Source: Pseudopedobacter sp044361595
GTDB taxonomy: Bacteria; Bacteroidota; Bacteroidia; Sphingobacteriales; Sphingobacteriaceae
Assembly: GCA_044361595.1 (NCBI GenBank)
Contig: JBIKIN010000014.1
Span: 49,449 to 113,448 of the forward strand
DNA length: 64,000 nucleotides
Direction: 5' to 3'
Made by a program: the position numbers and the translations under genes. Position 1 is the stretch's first letter, and each line of letters begins with the position of its first letter. Positions 23,513-32,454 of this stretch are shown one piece after another. The notes under the pieces are model-generated. The model was not told where the DNA came from. It saw only the letters and a program-made list of their open reading frames with translations, and ran no database searches.

Positions 23513-26452
23513 TTATAGTCCTATGTTTAATCCAGCAGTAAAAGTTCTTAAAGCAGGATATTGAGCACCATTATTTATACCGCCAAAAATCTCTGGATCA
23601 TATCCTAAGAATTTATGCCATGTAAAAATATTTTGCCCTTGAACAAATAATTTAATACTTCCAATTTTTGCTTTTTGTAGAAATTTACTTGGAACTTGAT
23701 AAGAAAACGTAGCATTTCTTAATCTTAAGAAATTACCAGACTCCACGAATCTTGTAGTATTTGATTCAAATACATCGTCAAATCTTGGTACATCTGTAAT
23801 GTCGCCTGGGTTTCTCCATTCTCTTAAATTTTCAGCCGCTAAATTGTCAAAATAATAGAAAGGGAAAACAACGTTTGTTCTATCATTATTAAAGATTTTA
23901 TTACCACTAACAAAACTAAAGAAAGTGTTTAAAGAAAATCCTTTATAGGTTAATGTTGTTCCAAAACCTCCAAAATAAGGTATTTGAGATTCACCAGCGA
24001 TTATTCTATCAGCAGCATCTAAAGTTTCAGTTAAACTACCATCTAATTTACGATACTGTTGATTACCGTTTGCTGGGTTTACGCCTGCTGTAGGATTAAC
24101 ATAAAAAGAATTTAATGATTGACCAACTCTATTAATAAACACTCCGTTTATGATTTCATTCTGCCCATCTTCTAACTTTTTAACTATGTTATCGTTATAA
24201 GTTAAACTAGCATTGATGTCCCAAGTGAAATCTTTTGACTTAATTACACCAATATTTAAAGAAGCTTCCACACCCTTATTTTGCAACTCACCAATGTTTG
24301 TTGGTATAGACCTGTTTCCTGTTGTTCTAGATAATTGCTTATCCAAAAATAAATCAGAAGTAATAGAGTTATAATATTCTACGGCTCCGGTGAATCTACC
24401 TTTAAAAGTTGAAAATTCAATACCTGCATTTAAAGTCGCTTTTCTCTCCCATTGCAACTCAGGGTTTGGTAAGTTATTTTGAACTAAACCGCTTGTACCG
24501 TTATAAACTGCTCTACCATAAAGATCTCTAGATTGGAAATTACCAATCCCATTTTGGTTACCGGCAGAACCATAACTAGCTTTAACTTTTAATTCATCTA
24601 AAAAGCTGCTCTTTAATCCAGACATAAAATCTTCGTCAGAAACTATCCAACTAGCTCCTATTGAACCAAAATTTGCATATTTTTTATTGGCACCAAACCT
24701 AGAAGAACCGTCTCTACGAACAGTAGCTTGTAAGTAATATTTGCCTTTGTATCCATAATTTGCCATAGCAAAATAAGATAATAAAGCATTAATACCTCCG
24801 TTACCACCTACTGCTGGTATAAAGTTATTGGTTGTAGTTCCTGGTGTTATACCTGACTCATTTTGGAAAGGACCTCTTAAGCCGTAACCTGTAAATTGGA
24901 AATTTGCAGCATTTGTCTTTATAATTTCATTAAACAAGCCTATAGATAAAGTGTGATCTTTATTTATTGTTGTTGCATAATTTACAGATGAAGTGCTAGT
25001 GTATCTAAAATAACGGTTAATACCTCTAGAGAAACTACCCTGAGTTCCTGTTTGTGCTCTACCTAATTGGGATGTAGGATCTGTATATTCAGTACTCTCG
25101 TTATTTCTAAAATCACCCCCCAAATTAGTTTTAAAAGTTAAACCCTTTAAAAATGGAGCAGCATATGATAAATAAACATTTCCAACACCTTTAATTTGTT
25201 TTCTATCTCTAAAATTTAATTCAATTTCACGTAACCCATTTGGTTGTCCAGAAACAATATCTGTGTAACCGCCACTTGCATTAAAAGGAGTTTCGTATGG
25301 ATTTGTCCATCTTGCCGCATTTAAAGGTGTAGCAATACCTGTATTATTTTCATCAGTATTGGTAAACACAGAGTATCCAAATGATGAATTTAATCCAAAA
25401 ACAAAGTTCCCAGATTTGTTTTCGATATTTGCTCTACCTGTAGTTCTCTGTAAACCAGTTTCTTTAACGGTTCCGGTTTGATCAAAATAAGAACCAGATA
25501 AGAAAAAAGTAGTCTTATCATTACCTCCAGATGCAGAAACCGTATGAGCTGCTGTTTGACCAGTTCTATATAATACATCTTCCCAGTCAGTATCAATAGC
25601 TCTTAGTGCAACTAAATCAGCTGCTGTCCAGTCATAAGGGTTTCCATTTGCTAATTCATAATCTAACTTTTCATTAGAGTTCATTAACCTTAATTTTCCT
25701 TCAGGAAGATTAGATTCACCGTATTGAACATCATAATTAAATTTGGTTGTGCCAGAATTACCTTTTTTAGTAGTTATAACAATTACACCGTTTGACCCTC
25801 TAGAACCATACTGAGAAGTTGAAATCGCGTCTTTTAAAACTGTTATACTTTCAAAATCACCAGAATTTAAAGATGAAAAGTCGTTAGCAGTGATTTCAAC
25901 ACCATCTACAATGTACAAAGGAGCAGTACTTCCTAATACAGAACCAGCACCTCTAATTAGAATATTAGCTGCAGAACCTGGTTGACCAGAGTTAGACTGA
26001 ACTAAAATACCTGGAGCCTTTCCTTGCAAAGCTTGATCGAATGAAGCAATAGGAACTTGTGCGAATTCCTTACTGTTTATTGTAGAAATAGACCCTGCAA
26101 TTTCTCTTTTGTTTTGTGTACCGTAACCGGTAACAACTACTTCAGATAAACTTTTCAAGTCTTCAGCCAATTTGACTGTCATCACATTTGAAATTGCAAT
26201 TTCTTGGGGTATAAACCCAATGTATCCAAAAACTAATGTTTTTGAAGCTGCTGGAACAGACAACTTAAAGTTTCCGTTCACATCTGTTTGGGTGCCAATT
26301 TTGGCGTTGCCCTTTACGGTAACACTTACGCCTGGTAAAGATGTTCCGTCTGTAGCTGATGTCACTTTTCCTGTAACGGTTTTATCTTGTGCAAACGCAA
26401 CCGAAAGCAAAAAAAAGCTCATCAAAAGATAGCTTAGTAATACTTTTTTCAT
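23513..26452 (-). CDS. SusC/RagA family TonB-linked outer-membrane protein
   Basis: 979 aa, a TonB-dependent importer. In order: signal peptide (to FAQ, 22), a CarboxypepD_reg-like domain (about 25-100: VTGKVTSATDGTSLPGVSV), the plug with VVVTGYGTQNKREIAGSIS (104-122) and ILIRGAGSV…PLYIVDGVEI, and a 22-strand barrel to the C-terminus, which ends TAGLNIGL. It pairs with the SusD-like gene downstream. The start has a typical MKK lead. At 979 residues it is at the short end for SusC proteins. Confidence 0.92.
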   Translation of the reverse strand: MKKVLLSYLLMSFFLLSVAFAQDKTVTGKVTSATDGTSLPGVSVTVKGNAKIGTQTDVNGNFKLSVPAASKTLVFGYIGFIPQEIAISNVMTVKLAEDLKSLSEVVVTGYGTQNKREIAGSISTINSKEFAQVPIASFDQALQGKAPGILVQSNSGQPGSAANILIRGAGSVLGSTAPLYIVDGVEITANDFSSLNSGDFESITVLKDAISTSQYGSRGSNGVIVITTKKGNSGTTKFNYDVQYGESNLPEGKLRLMNSNEKLDYELANGNPYDWTAADLVALRAIDTDWEDVLYRTGQTAAHTVSASGGNDKTTFFLSGSYFDQTGTVKETGLQRTTGRANIENKSGNFVFGLNSSFGYSVFTNTDENNTGIATPLNAARWTNPYETPFNASGGYTDIVSGQPNGLREIELNFRDRKQIKGVGNVYLSYAAPFLKGLTFKTNLGGDFRNNESTEYTDPTSQLGRAQTGTQGSFSRGINRYFRYTSTSSVNYATTINKDHTLSIGLFNEIIKTNAANFQFTGYGLRGPFQNESGITPGTTTNNFIPAVGGNGGINALLSYFAMANYGYKGKYYLQATVRRDGSSRFGANKKYANFGSIGASWIVSDEDFMSGLKSSFLDELKVKASYGSAGNQNGIGNFQSRDLYGRAVYNGTSGLVQNNLPNPELQWERKATLNAGIEFSTFKGRFTGAVEYYNSITSDLFLDKQLSRTTGNRSIPTNIGELQNKGVEASLNIGVIKSKDFTWDINASLTYNDNIVKKLEDGQNEIINGVFINRVGQSLNSFYVNPTAGVNPANGNQQYRKLDGSLTETLDAADRIIAGESQIPYFGGFGTTLTYKGFSLNTFFSFVSGNKIFNNDRTNVVFPFYYFDNLAAENLREWRNPGDITDVPRFDDVFESNTTRFVESGNFLRLRNATFSYQVPSKFLQKAKIGSIKLFVQGQNIFTWHKFLGYDPEIFGGINNGAQYPALRTFTAGLNIGL

Positions 26453-26565
26453 AAAATTATTTATTGTTTAGATTATGAAATTATAAACAAATTATGACTT
26501 TAACAATAAATTTTAAAAAAAAATTACTTTTTACTAAAAGTATCTCAATAAATATTGTCGATTAC

Positions 26566-27066
26566 TTAGTTTAGAACTAATAAAACTTGATTTTTTTCAA
26601 CTGTGTTTCCACTTTTAATATTTATTTTAGAAATTTTAATATCGGCGGGCGCTTTTATTAAATTTTCCATTTTCATAGCCTCTAAAACTAATAATCCATC
26701 GCCTTTTTTTACAAAATCACCCTCATTCACTAAAACTTTTAACACCATTCCCGGCATTGGCGCTTTAATTTCGTTAATTACAGCTTTATTAAGATTATCT
26801 AAACCCAAACTTTTTAATAATTCATCGTATTGATCTTTAATCTCTAAATCATATACACTTTGATTAACTTTAATCTTGTAAGTTTTTTCGGCTTCGTTAA
26901 TTTCTAATACTTCTGCCAAATAAGATTTTTGGTCTTTGATGATATGAAACCTAGAGTTAGATATTGGCTGAATATCAAAATCTACCATGTTTCCATTTAA
27001 ACTTAACGAATCGTTTTTATAGTCTGTCTCGATAGATAAATTTTGATTGACTTTAATCTTAAGCAT
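26566..27066 (-). CDS. Biotin/lipoyl carrier protein (biotin carboxyl carrier type)
   Basis: 166 aa. The start at 27066 is chosen because an in-frame extension to 27168 lies inside the upstream DUF4159-type gene. Residues about 97-166 form a biotinyl domain: APMPGMVLKVLVNEGDFVKKGD, then the modified-Lys motif EAMKMEN (Lys132), then VEKNQVLLVLN. The first 95 residues are a beta-rich region like that of acyl-CoA carboxylase subunits. It presumably carries CO2 for a biotin-dependent carboxylase whose other subunits are elsewhere. Its start is 2 bp after the upstream gene's stop. Confidence 0.85.
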   Translation of the reverse strand: MLKIKVNQNLSIETDYKNDSLSLNGNMVDFDIQPISNSRFHIIKDQKSYLAEVLEINEAEKTYKIKVNQSVYDLEIKDQYDELLKSLGLDNLNKAVINEIKAPMPGMVLKVLVNEGDFVKKGDGLLVLEAMKMENLIKAPADIKISKINIKSGNTVEKNQVLLVLN

Positions 27067-27068
27067 AA

Positions 27069-27794
27069 TTATTGTGTTAAAGCGTATTGGATTAAATTTG
27101 CTCCCATTTTCAAGGCTTTTGTTCTTACTTCTTGGGTGTCTTCTGCATAAGTGCCATAATCTTCCCAACCATTACCTAAATCTGTTTCTAAGCTATAGTA
27201 ACAAACTACTTTACCTTTATATATTAAAGCTAAACCTTGAGGGCGTTTACCATCATGTTCATGAATTTTTGGTAAACCTGTGGCGAATTTAAATTTCTGA
27301 TTATAAAGCGGATGATTAGGTGGAATTTCTATAAAATCTAGTTCGGGAAAAACTTTTTTCATTTGTGGCCTAATAAATTTATCTAGTCCGTAATTATCGT
27401 CTATATGCAAAAATCCACCTCCAATTAAATAATTTCTTAAGTTTTTAGCTTCTTGAGCGCTAAAAATAACATTACCATGCCCAGTTAGATAAACAAATGG
27501 ATAATTAAAAATATCTGCACTACCTGCCTCAACTATGGCTTCCTCGGTAGAAATATTTGTATTTAGATTTTTATTACAAAATTCGATTAAATTAGGCAAA
27601 GCAGTACGGTTAGCATACCAATCTCCACCTCCACTATATTTTAGTTTGGCAATTTTATAAGTAGCTACAGAAAAAGAAGCAAGATAAAGGACACAAGAAA
27701 TAAGAGGGAAAATAAAAAGTCCTTTATAAACTTTTAACTTTCTACTTTTAACTTTCAACCCTATTATCTGTTTAAATAATTGATTTCGAAGCAT
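27069..27794 (-). CDS. DUF4159-like exported protein
   Basis: 241 aa. A hydrophobic segment (about 26-46) precedes a domain with YLTGHGNVIFSAQEAKNLR, GGFLHIDDNYGLDKF, IEIPPNHPLYNQ and WEDYGTYA, which matches the DUF4159 family found with MoxR/BatA-type genes. Its function is unknown; the fold resembles class I glutamine amidotransferase-like domains. The start ATG overlaps the upstream rsmE by 31 bp. Residues 13-22 (LKVKSRKLKV) are encoded by a 7-bp repeat array (27729-27756), so the N-terminus appears to have been rewritten by a repeat insertion. Confidence 0.75.
   Translation of the reverse strand: MLRNQLFKQIIGLKVKSRKLKVYKGLFIFPLISCVLYLASFSVATYKIAKLKYSGGGDWYANRTALPNLIEFCNKNLNTNISTEEAIVEAGSADIFNYPFVYLTGHGNVIFSAQEAKNLRNYLIGGGFLHIDDNYGLDKFIRPQMKKVFPELDFIEIPPNHPLYNQKFKFATGLPKIHEHDGKRPQGLALIYKGKVVCYYSLETDLGNGWEDYGTYAEDTQEVRTKALKMGANLIQYALTQ
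27729..27756. repeat. Heptamer array inside the DUF4159-type gene
   Basis: Four 7-bp words (on the minus strand GTTGAAA, GTTAAAA, GTAGAAA, GTTAAAA) are followed by a degenerate fifth. It is in frame with the DUF4159-type gene and encodes its residues 13-22. The period matches the arrays at 1-49 and in argC, with GT in place of GC. Confidence 0.65.
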
Positions 27795-28465
27795 GCTTGT
27801 AAAGCAGCCGTTTCTGTTCTTAATCGGCTTTGGCTTAAAGATACTGCATTATATCCTTTTTGCAAAGCAGCAGAAATTTCAATTGGAGAAAAATCACCTT
27901 CAGGTCCAATCAAAATCAGATATTTTTGTTGTTTTATGAACGCTTGACTGATTTCATCTTTTTCTGAATCCTCACAATGTGCTATGTATTTAACATCAGC
28001 AAAAGCGGAAGAAATAAATTGATTAAAAGAGGTATACTGATTTAGTTTAGGGTGATACGCCTTTAAAGATTGCTTAATAGCAGCAGTAATTATTTTATTA
28101 GATCGATCTAGTTTGATTTCTTTTCTTTCAGAATGATCGCAAATTATAGGAGTAATTTCATCAATACCTATTTCTGTAGCCTTTTCTAAAAACCATTCAA
28201 ACCTATCTATATTTTTTGTTGGAGCTATTGCAATATGAAGATAATGGTTTCTTTTTCCGTATTCGATTTGCTTATCGAGTACCTTTAGAATGGTCTTCTT
28301 AGGATGCTCATCAATAATTTCTGCTAAATAAAAACCTCCATATCCATCAATAAGATTAATGCGGTCTCCTATTTTAAGTCTTAAAACTCTTGTGCAGTGT
28401 TTGCTCTCTTCTTCGCTTAATTGGTAAACATCCGAAACAATATCTGGTGTGTAGAAAAGATGCAT
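27764..28465 (-). CDS. rsmE: 16S rRNA (uracil-1498-N3)-methyltransferase
   Basis: 233 aa, SPOUT-class enzyme that methylates U1498 of 16S rRNA. The N-terminal beta-barrel PUA-like part (MHLFYTPDIVSDVYQLSEEE) leads to the knotted SAM-binding part with LILIGPEGDFSPIEI (about 178-192) and LSQSRLRTETAALQA (about 207-221), the family signatures. It precedes the DUF4159-type gene with a 31-bp overlap and lies 3 bp after the CorC/HlyC gene, suggesting one transcript. Confidence 0.92.
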   Translation of the reverse strand: MHLFYTPDIVSDVYQLSEEESKHCTRVLRLKIGDRINLIDGYGGFYLAEIIDEHPKKTILKVLDKQIEYGKRNHYLHIAIAPTKNIDRFEWFLEKATEIGIDEITPIICDHSERKEIKLDRSNKIITAAIKQSLKAYHPKLNQYTSFNQFISSAFADVKYIAHCEDSEKDEISQAFIKQQKYLILIGPEGDFSPIEISAALQKGYNAVSLSQSRLRTETAALQACFEINYLNR

Positions 28466-28468
28466 TTC

Positions 28469-29809
28469 CTAATGATTATCAATTTGATCCTCCTCATCTA
28501 AAAGAAGTTCTAATTTTACAGATTCTATATTCTGATCTATCTTTTTGAGAATGGTAAAAGTATAGCCATTAAATTCTTTGGTTTCACCTACTTCAGGTAT
28601 TTTTCCGAAAATTTCGCTAACAAGTCCTGCTAAGGTATCATAATCCTCATCCTCTGGTAAATCATGAGGCAAAGACTCGTTAATATCATACACAGTAGCC
28701 GACGCCGAAACTATAAATTCATTATCAGAAACTTTCTCTACTAATGGTTTTTCTTCATCATACTCATCTTGAATATCCCCAACTAATTCTTCAACTATAT
28801 CTTCTAATGTTACCATTCCCGCAGTACCTCCAAATTCGTCTAAAACGATTGCAATTTGAATTCTTTTCAACTTTAACTCGGCCATCAAATCATTAATCTT
28901 TTTTGACTCGGGAACGAACAAAGGCTTTCTAAGAATATCGGCTAAATTAAATTGCCCATGCTTTACAATTAAAGACAAAATATCTTTAGCGTGTACAATA
29001 CCAACAATTTTATCAATAGTTTCATCATAAACAGGGATTCTAGAATAACCTTCAGATATGATAGTATCTAATAATTCATCTTGAGTAGATGAAAGTTCTA
29101 TAGCAGAAATTTTAGTACGTGGCACCATAATATTCTTAACCACACGCTCATTAAAATCAAAAACGTTTTTGATTAGCTCATGTTCTGCTTTATCTATTGC
29201 ACCTGATTCTTTTCCTTGCTCTAGTAAATATTGTAATTCTTCTGAAGAGTGTACTGATTCATGAGCACCACCTGTATTGATACCCATTAATTTTAAAATA
29301 ACGTTTGCAAAACCATTTAAAACATAAATGAATGGTCTAAATATAAAATAGAAGAATTGAAGCGGAATAGCAATAGCCATTGTGGTAGCAACAGGTTTTT
29401 GAATTGCCAACGTTTTAGGAGCTAATTCGCCAAAAACTATATGTAAAATTGTAATGATTGTAAAAGCTAAAACATGACCAATGTTAGTAGCTACACTATC
29501 TGAAATTGGAAACGAGAATAATCCAAAAATATTAAGTACCAGATTAGACATTACCTCTTCACCTACCCATCCTAAACCTAAAGAAGCTAAAGTTATACCA
29601 AGCTGAGTGGCAGCTAAATAACCATCAAGGTGAGCTATCATGTGTTTAGCCATGCCAGCAACCTTACTACCTGTTTTTACTTTAATTTCTATCTGAGATC
29701 CCCTAACTTTTACTATAGCAAATTCTGCTGCAACAAAAAAGCCATTTAGGAAAACTAAGAAAATGGTAAAAAATATACTTAAACCACTAATTTGGGGGTG
29801 GGGGTCCAT
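28469..29809 (-). CDS. Hemolysin family / CorC-HlyC protein with CBS domains
   Basis: 446 aa. The N-terminal DUF21 (CNNM) membrane domain has about four segments (10-30, 65-85, 105-125, 135-165). The two CBS domains (about 210-330) include NIMVPRTKISAIELSS and IVGIVHAKDIL. The C-terminal CorC_HlyC domain (about 345-435) contains FIVSASATVYDINESLP and ILKKID. Such proteins are linked to Mg/Co ion transport; in Bacteroidota the related GldE acts in gliding and secretion. It is followed 3 bp later by rsmE and preceded 2 bp upstream by the pyrophosphatase. Confidence 0.88.
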   Translation of the reverse strand: MDPHPQISGLSIFFTIFLVFLNGFFVAAEFAIVKVRGSQIEIKVKTGSKVAGMAKHMIAHLDGYLAATQLGITLASLGLGWVGEEVMSNLVLNIFGLFSFPISDSVATNIGHVLAFTIITILHIVFGELAPKTLAIQKPVATTMAIAIPLQFFYFIFRPFIYVLNGFANVILKLMGINTGGAHESVHSSEELQYLLEQGKESGAIDKAEHELIKNVFDFNERVVKNIMVPRTKISAIELSSTQDELLDTIISEGYSRIPVYDETIDKIVGIVHAKDILSLIVKHGQFNLADILRKPLFVPESKKINDLMAELKLKRIQIAIVLDEFGGTAGMVTLEDIVEELVGDIQDEYDEEKPLVEKVSDNEFIVSASATVYDINESLPHDLPEDEDYDTLAGLVSEIFGKIPEVGETKEFNGYTFTILKKIDQNIESVKLELLLDEEDQIDNH

Positions 29810-29811
29810 TA

Positions 29812-30360
29812 TTATTTATTTAAAAATGTTCGATTATATAACTCTATACTTTCTTGAATTACCTTGTAGGCATATTTTTTTCCAAGTAAATGCTCTATAG
29901 TTACATTCTTTTCTTCTAATGCCTTATAGTCTTGAAAAAACCTTACAATCTCTTTCATGGTGTGAGGTGGCAATTCTTTCAAATCTTCTATATAGTTTAC
30001 AGACATGTCGTTTTTTGCAACCGCAATAATTTTATCGTCTTGCTCGCCATTATCAACCATATGCATTACTCCTATTACTTTAGCCTCGATCATAGACATT
30101 GGATAAACATCAGCGGAGCATAAAACTAAAATATCTAGTGGATCATGATCATCACAATAGGTTTGAGGTATGAAACCATAATTAGCGGGATACATTACAG
30201 AAGAAAAAAGAATTCTATCTAGTCTTAACAAGCCTGTTTCCTTATCAATTTCGTATTTAGCTTTAGAACCTTTAGGGATTTCAATAATTGCAGTTACACT
30301 TTCTGGTGAGTTAACTCCCGGAGAAATGGAATGCCAAGGGTGATGCGGATTTTCAATCAT
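29812..30360 (-). CDS. ppa: Inorganic pyrophosphatase (family I)
   Basis: 182 aa, hydrolyses pyrophosphate to phosphate, pulling biosynthetic reactions forward. It carries the family signature DDHDPLDILV (70-79; the metal-binding Asp residues are 71, 73 and 76), plus YPANYGFIPQTY and IIAVAKND. The length is typical. The first 8 bases overlap the 3' end of the DedA gene, indicating coupling. Confidence 0.93.
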   Translation of the reverse strand: MIENPHHPWHSISPGVNSPESVTAIIEIPKGSKAKYEIDKETGLLRLDRILFSSVMYPANYGFIPQTYCDDHDPLDILVLCSADVYPMSMIEAKVIGVMHMVDNGEQDDKIIAVAKNDMSVNYIEDLKELPPHTMKEIVRFFQDYKALEEKNVTIEHLLGKKYAYKVIQESIELYNRTFLNK

Positions 30361-31015
30361 CTATTTTATCTGAATTATCTTTATTTATTTTATCTATATT
30401 CCTTCTTAAAAAAGCAATAATTAATGGAACTGTAGTTACTATAATAAAACCTATAATTATATAACCTAAGTAGTTTTCTATTTCACTTTCAAACTGTTTT
30501 CCTAAAAAATAACCTATTAGGGTAAGTGATGTAATCCATAAAATAGCACCTGCTAAATTTAAAAAAATAAATTTTTTATACTCTAATTTAACAACACCAG
30601 CAAATATAGGAGCAAATGTACGAACGATTGGAACAAATCTCCCTAAAATTAATGCAAATGCACCTTGTTTTTTATAATAAACCTCGGCAGCTTTCAAGTA
30701 TTTCCTTTTGAAAAAAAAAGAATCAGATCTTTTGTAAAGTAATGGACCAGTTCTATAACCAAACCAATAGCCTACTAAATTTCCAGTAAATGCAGCAATA
30801 ATAAGGCCTAAAATCATTGTTAAAATTCCCACATCCAATCGACCTGTAGCTACAAACATACCTGCTAAAAACAGTAGATAATCGCCGGGTAGAAAAAAAC
30901 CAAAGAATAACCCTGTTTCAGCAAAGACCACAAACATAATGAGATAAAAACCACCTTTATGTATGATTTGCTGAGCGTCTGTAAGCTTAATTAGGTTGTC
31001 CCAGAATTCTTGCAT
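30353..31015 (-). CDS. DedA family membrane protein
   Basis: 220 aa, SNARE-associated/DedA-family transporter. It shows four to five hydrophobic segments, the FAETGLFFGFFLPGD block (31-45), GNLVGYWFGYRTGP (about 79-92), and FGRF-type LGRFVPIVRTFAPIFAGVV (about 125-143), the family signature with conserved Glu, Arg and Pro. DedA proteins are now linked to recycling of undecaprenyl phosphate and to phospholipid flipping. Its 3' end overlaps ppa. It is 52 bp from nuoN and may be a separate transcript. Confidence 0.9.
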   Translation of the reverse strand: MQEFWDNLIKLTDAQQIIHKGGFYLIMFVVFAETGLFFGFFLPGDYLLFLAGMFVATGRLDVGILTMILGLIIAAFTGNLVGYWFGYRTGPLLYKRSDSFFFKRKYLKAAEVYYKKQGAFALILGRFVPIVRTFAPIFAGVVKLEYKKFIFLNLAGAILWITSLTLIGYFLGKQFESEIENYLGYIIIGFIIVTTVPLIIAFLRRNIDKINKDNSDKIDD

Positions 31016-31066
31016 TTTATCTTATAAAACTACAAATATTATTGTAATTTCATAATTGATAAATTT

Positions 31067-32446
31067 TTAAAATAAATCTGTGATTATTGAAGGGTAAACT
31101 CCTAAGATGATTGTTGCAACGGTAGATACACTCAAAACTATTTTAAAGTAACCAGTAGAAACCAATTCTTTACTTTCTGAATCTTTAAAATACATCGCTA
31201 CAATAACTCTAAAATAATAGAATATACCAATAATAGCATTGATAATTGCTAATACAATTAATACCGTATGATATTGCTGCAATGCTGTAGAAAACATAAA
31301 AAACTTACCAATAAAACCGGCGGTTAAAGGAATACCCGCTAAGGAAAGCATGGCGACCGTCAAAACAAATGCTAAAAACGGGTTCTTCTTAGCTAATCCG
31401 TTAAAGCTATCAAAACTTTCGCCACTTGTTTGCTCTCTAACTATCATCAAAACACCAAAAGCAATAATAGAAGCTAAAGAATAAGCTGCTGCGTATACAA
31501 ATACCGAATTAACTGAAGTACTTCCTAAAGCTACAATAGCAAAAAGCATATAACCAGCATGAGAAATACTAGAGAACGCTAACATTCTTTTAAAGTTAGT
31601 TTGATATAAAGCAGTGATATTTCCTATGAATAGGGTTAAGATTGTAATTACTAGTATGGTAGGCATCCAAAAGTCTGATAATGGAGCGAAACACATCATG
31701 AATAAACGTAAGAAGGCAGCAAAACCAGCCGTCTTTACAACAGTAGACATAAAGGCCGTAATCAATGTTGGAGAACCTTCATATACATCGGGAGTCCAGA
31801 AATGGAAAGGAGCCGCACCTATTTTAAAACTAAGGCCTACAATCATCAATACAATACCTACATAAAACATAGGGTCTACACTCGATGGTCTATCTATCAC
31901 ATATTGTGCGATTACAGACATATCAAAAGATTTTGCAGAACCATAGATTAAAGCTATCCCAAATAATAAAAACCCTGTAGAAAAAGCTCCCATTAGGAAG
32001 TATTTTAAAGCGGCTTCATTTGATGCAAAGTCTCTCTTTTTGATTCCTGCTAGAATATATAAACTCACCGACATAATTTCTAAACCTACAAATAGCATAG
32101 ACAAGTTATGGTAAGAAACCATTACAATAATCCCCGCAAGGGCAAAAAGTATGATCGTATAATATTCAGCTACGTTTTCACTAATTTTTTCGAAATAATT
32201 TCTAGATAACAATAAGATTAAGATGGTAGAGACAATGGTTAAGCCTGAAAAAGCTACAGCAAAGTTATCAAACAACATCATGCCACTATAAATTGCTTCT
32301 GCACCACTGTTCCATTCTAAAATAGCAAATACTAGTGCGCCTATTAATCCTAAAATGGTTGTTGGCAATAAGGCATTTTTAACCTTGAATAATCCTAAAT
32401 ATAGAACTACGATAGCTAAAATTGATATAATGATTAAAGAATTCAT
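31067..32446 (-). CDS. nuoN: NADH-quinone oxidoreductase subunit N
   Basis: 459 aa, one of three antiporter-like membrane subunits of complex I. It has about 13-14 hydrophobic segments and the Proton_antipo_M core, including FLMGAFSTGFLLFGIALIYG (about 150), and the Lys/Glu in the central helices (AAPFHFWTPDVYEGSPT, about 209). It is the last gene of the nuo operon and starts 8 bp after nuoM ends. Confidence 0.95.
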   Translation of the reverse strand: MNSLIIISILAIVVLYLGLFKVKNALLPTTILGLIGALVFAILEWNSGAEAIYSGMMLFDNFAVAFSGLTIVSTILILLLSRNYFEKISENVAEYYTIILFALAGIIVMVSYHNLSMLFVGLEIMSVSLYILAGIKKRDFASNEAALKYFLMGAFSTGFLLFGIALIYGSAKSFDMSVIAQYVIDRPSSVDPMFYVGIVLMIVGLSFKIGAAPFHFWTPDVYEGSPTLITAFMSTVVKTAGFAAFLRLFMMCFAPLSDFWMPTILVITILTLFIGNITALYQTNFKRMLAFSSISHAGYMLFAIVALGSTSVNSVFVYAAAYSLASIIAFGVLMIVREQTSGESFDSFNGLAKKNPFLAFVLTVAMLSLAGIPLTAGFIGKFFMFSTALQQYHTVLIVLAIINAIIGIFYYFRVIVAMYFKDSESKELVSTGYFKIVLSVSTVATIILGVYPSIITDLF

Positions 32447-32454
32447 TCTTTTAT

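Noticed and set aside
27067..27168. N-terminal extension of the biotin carrier protein
   Set aside because: It lies inside the upstream DUF4159-type gene, and the ATG at 27066 gives the expected family start.
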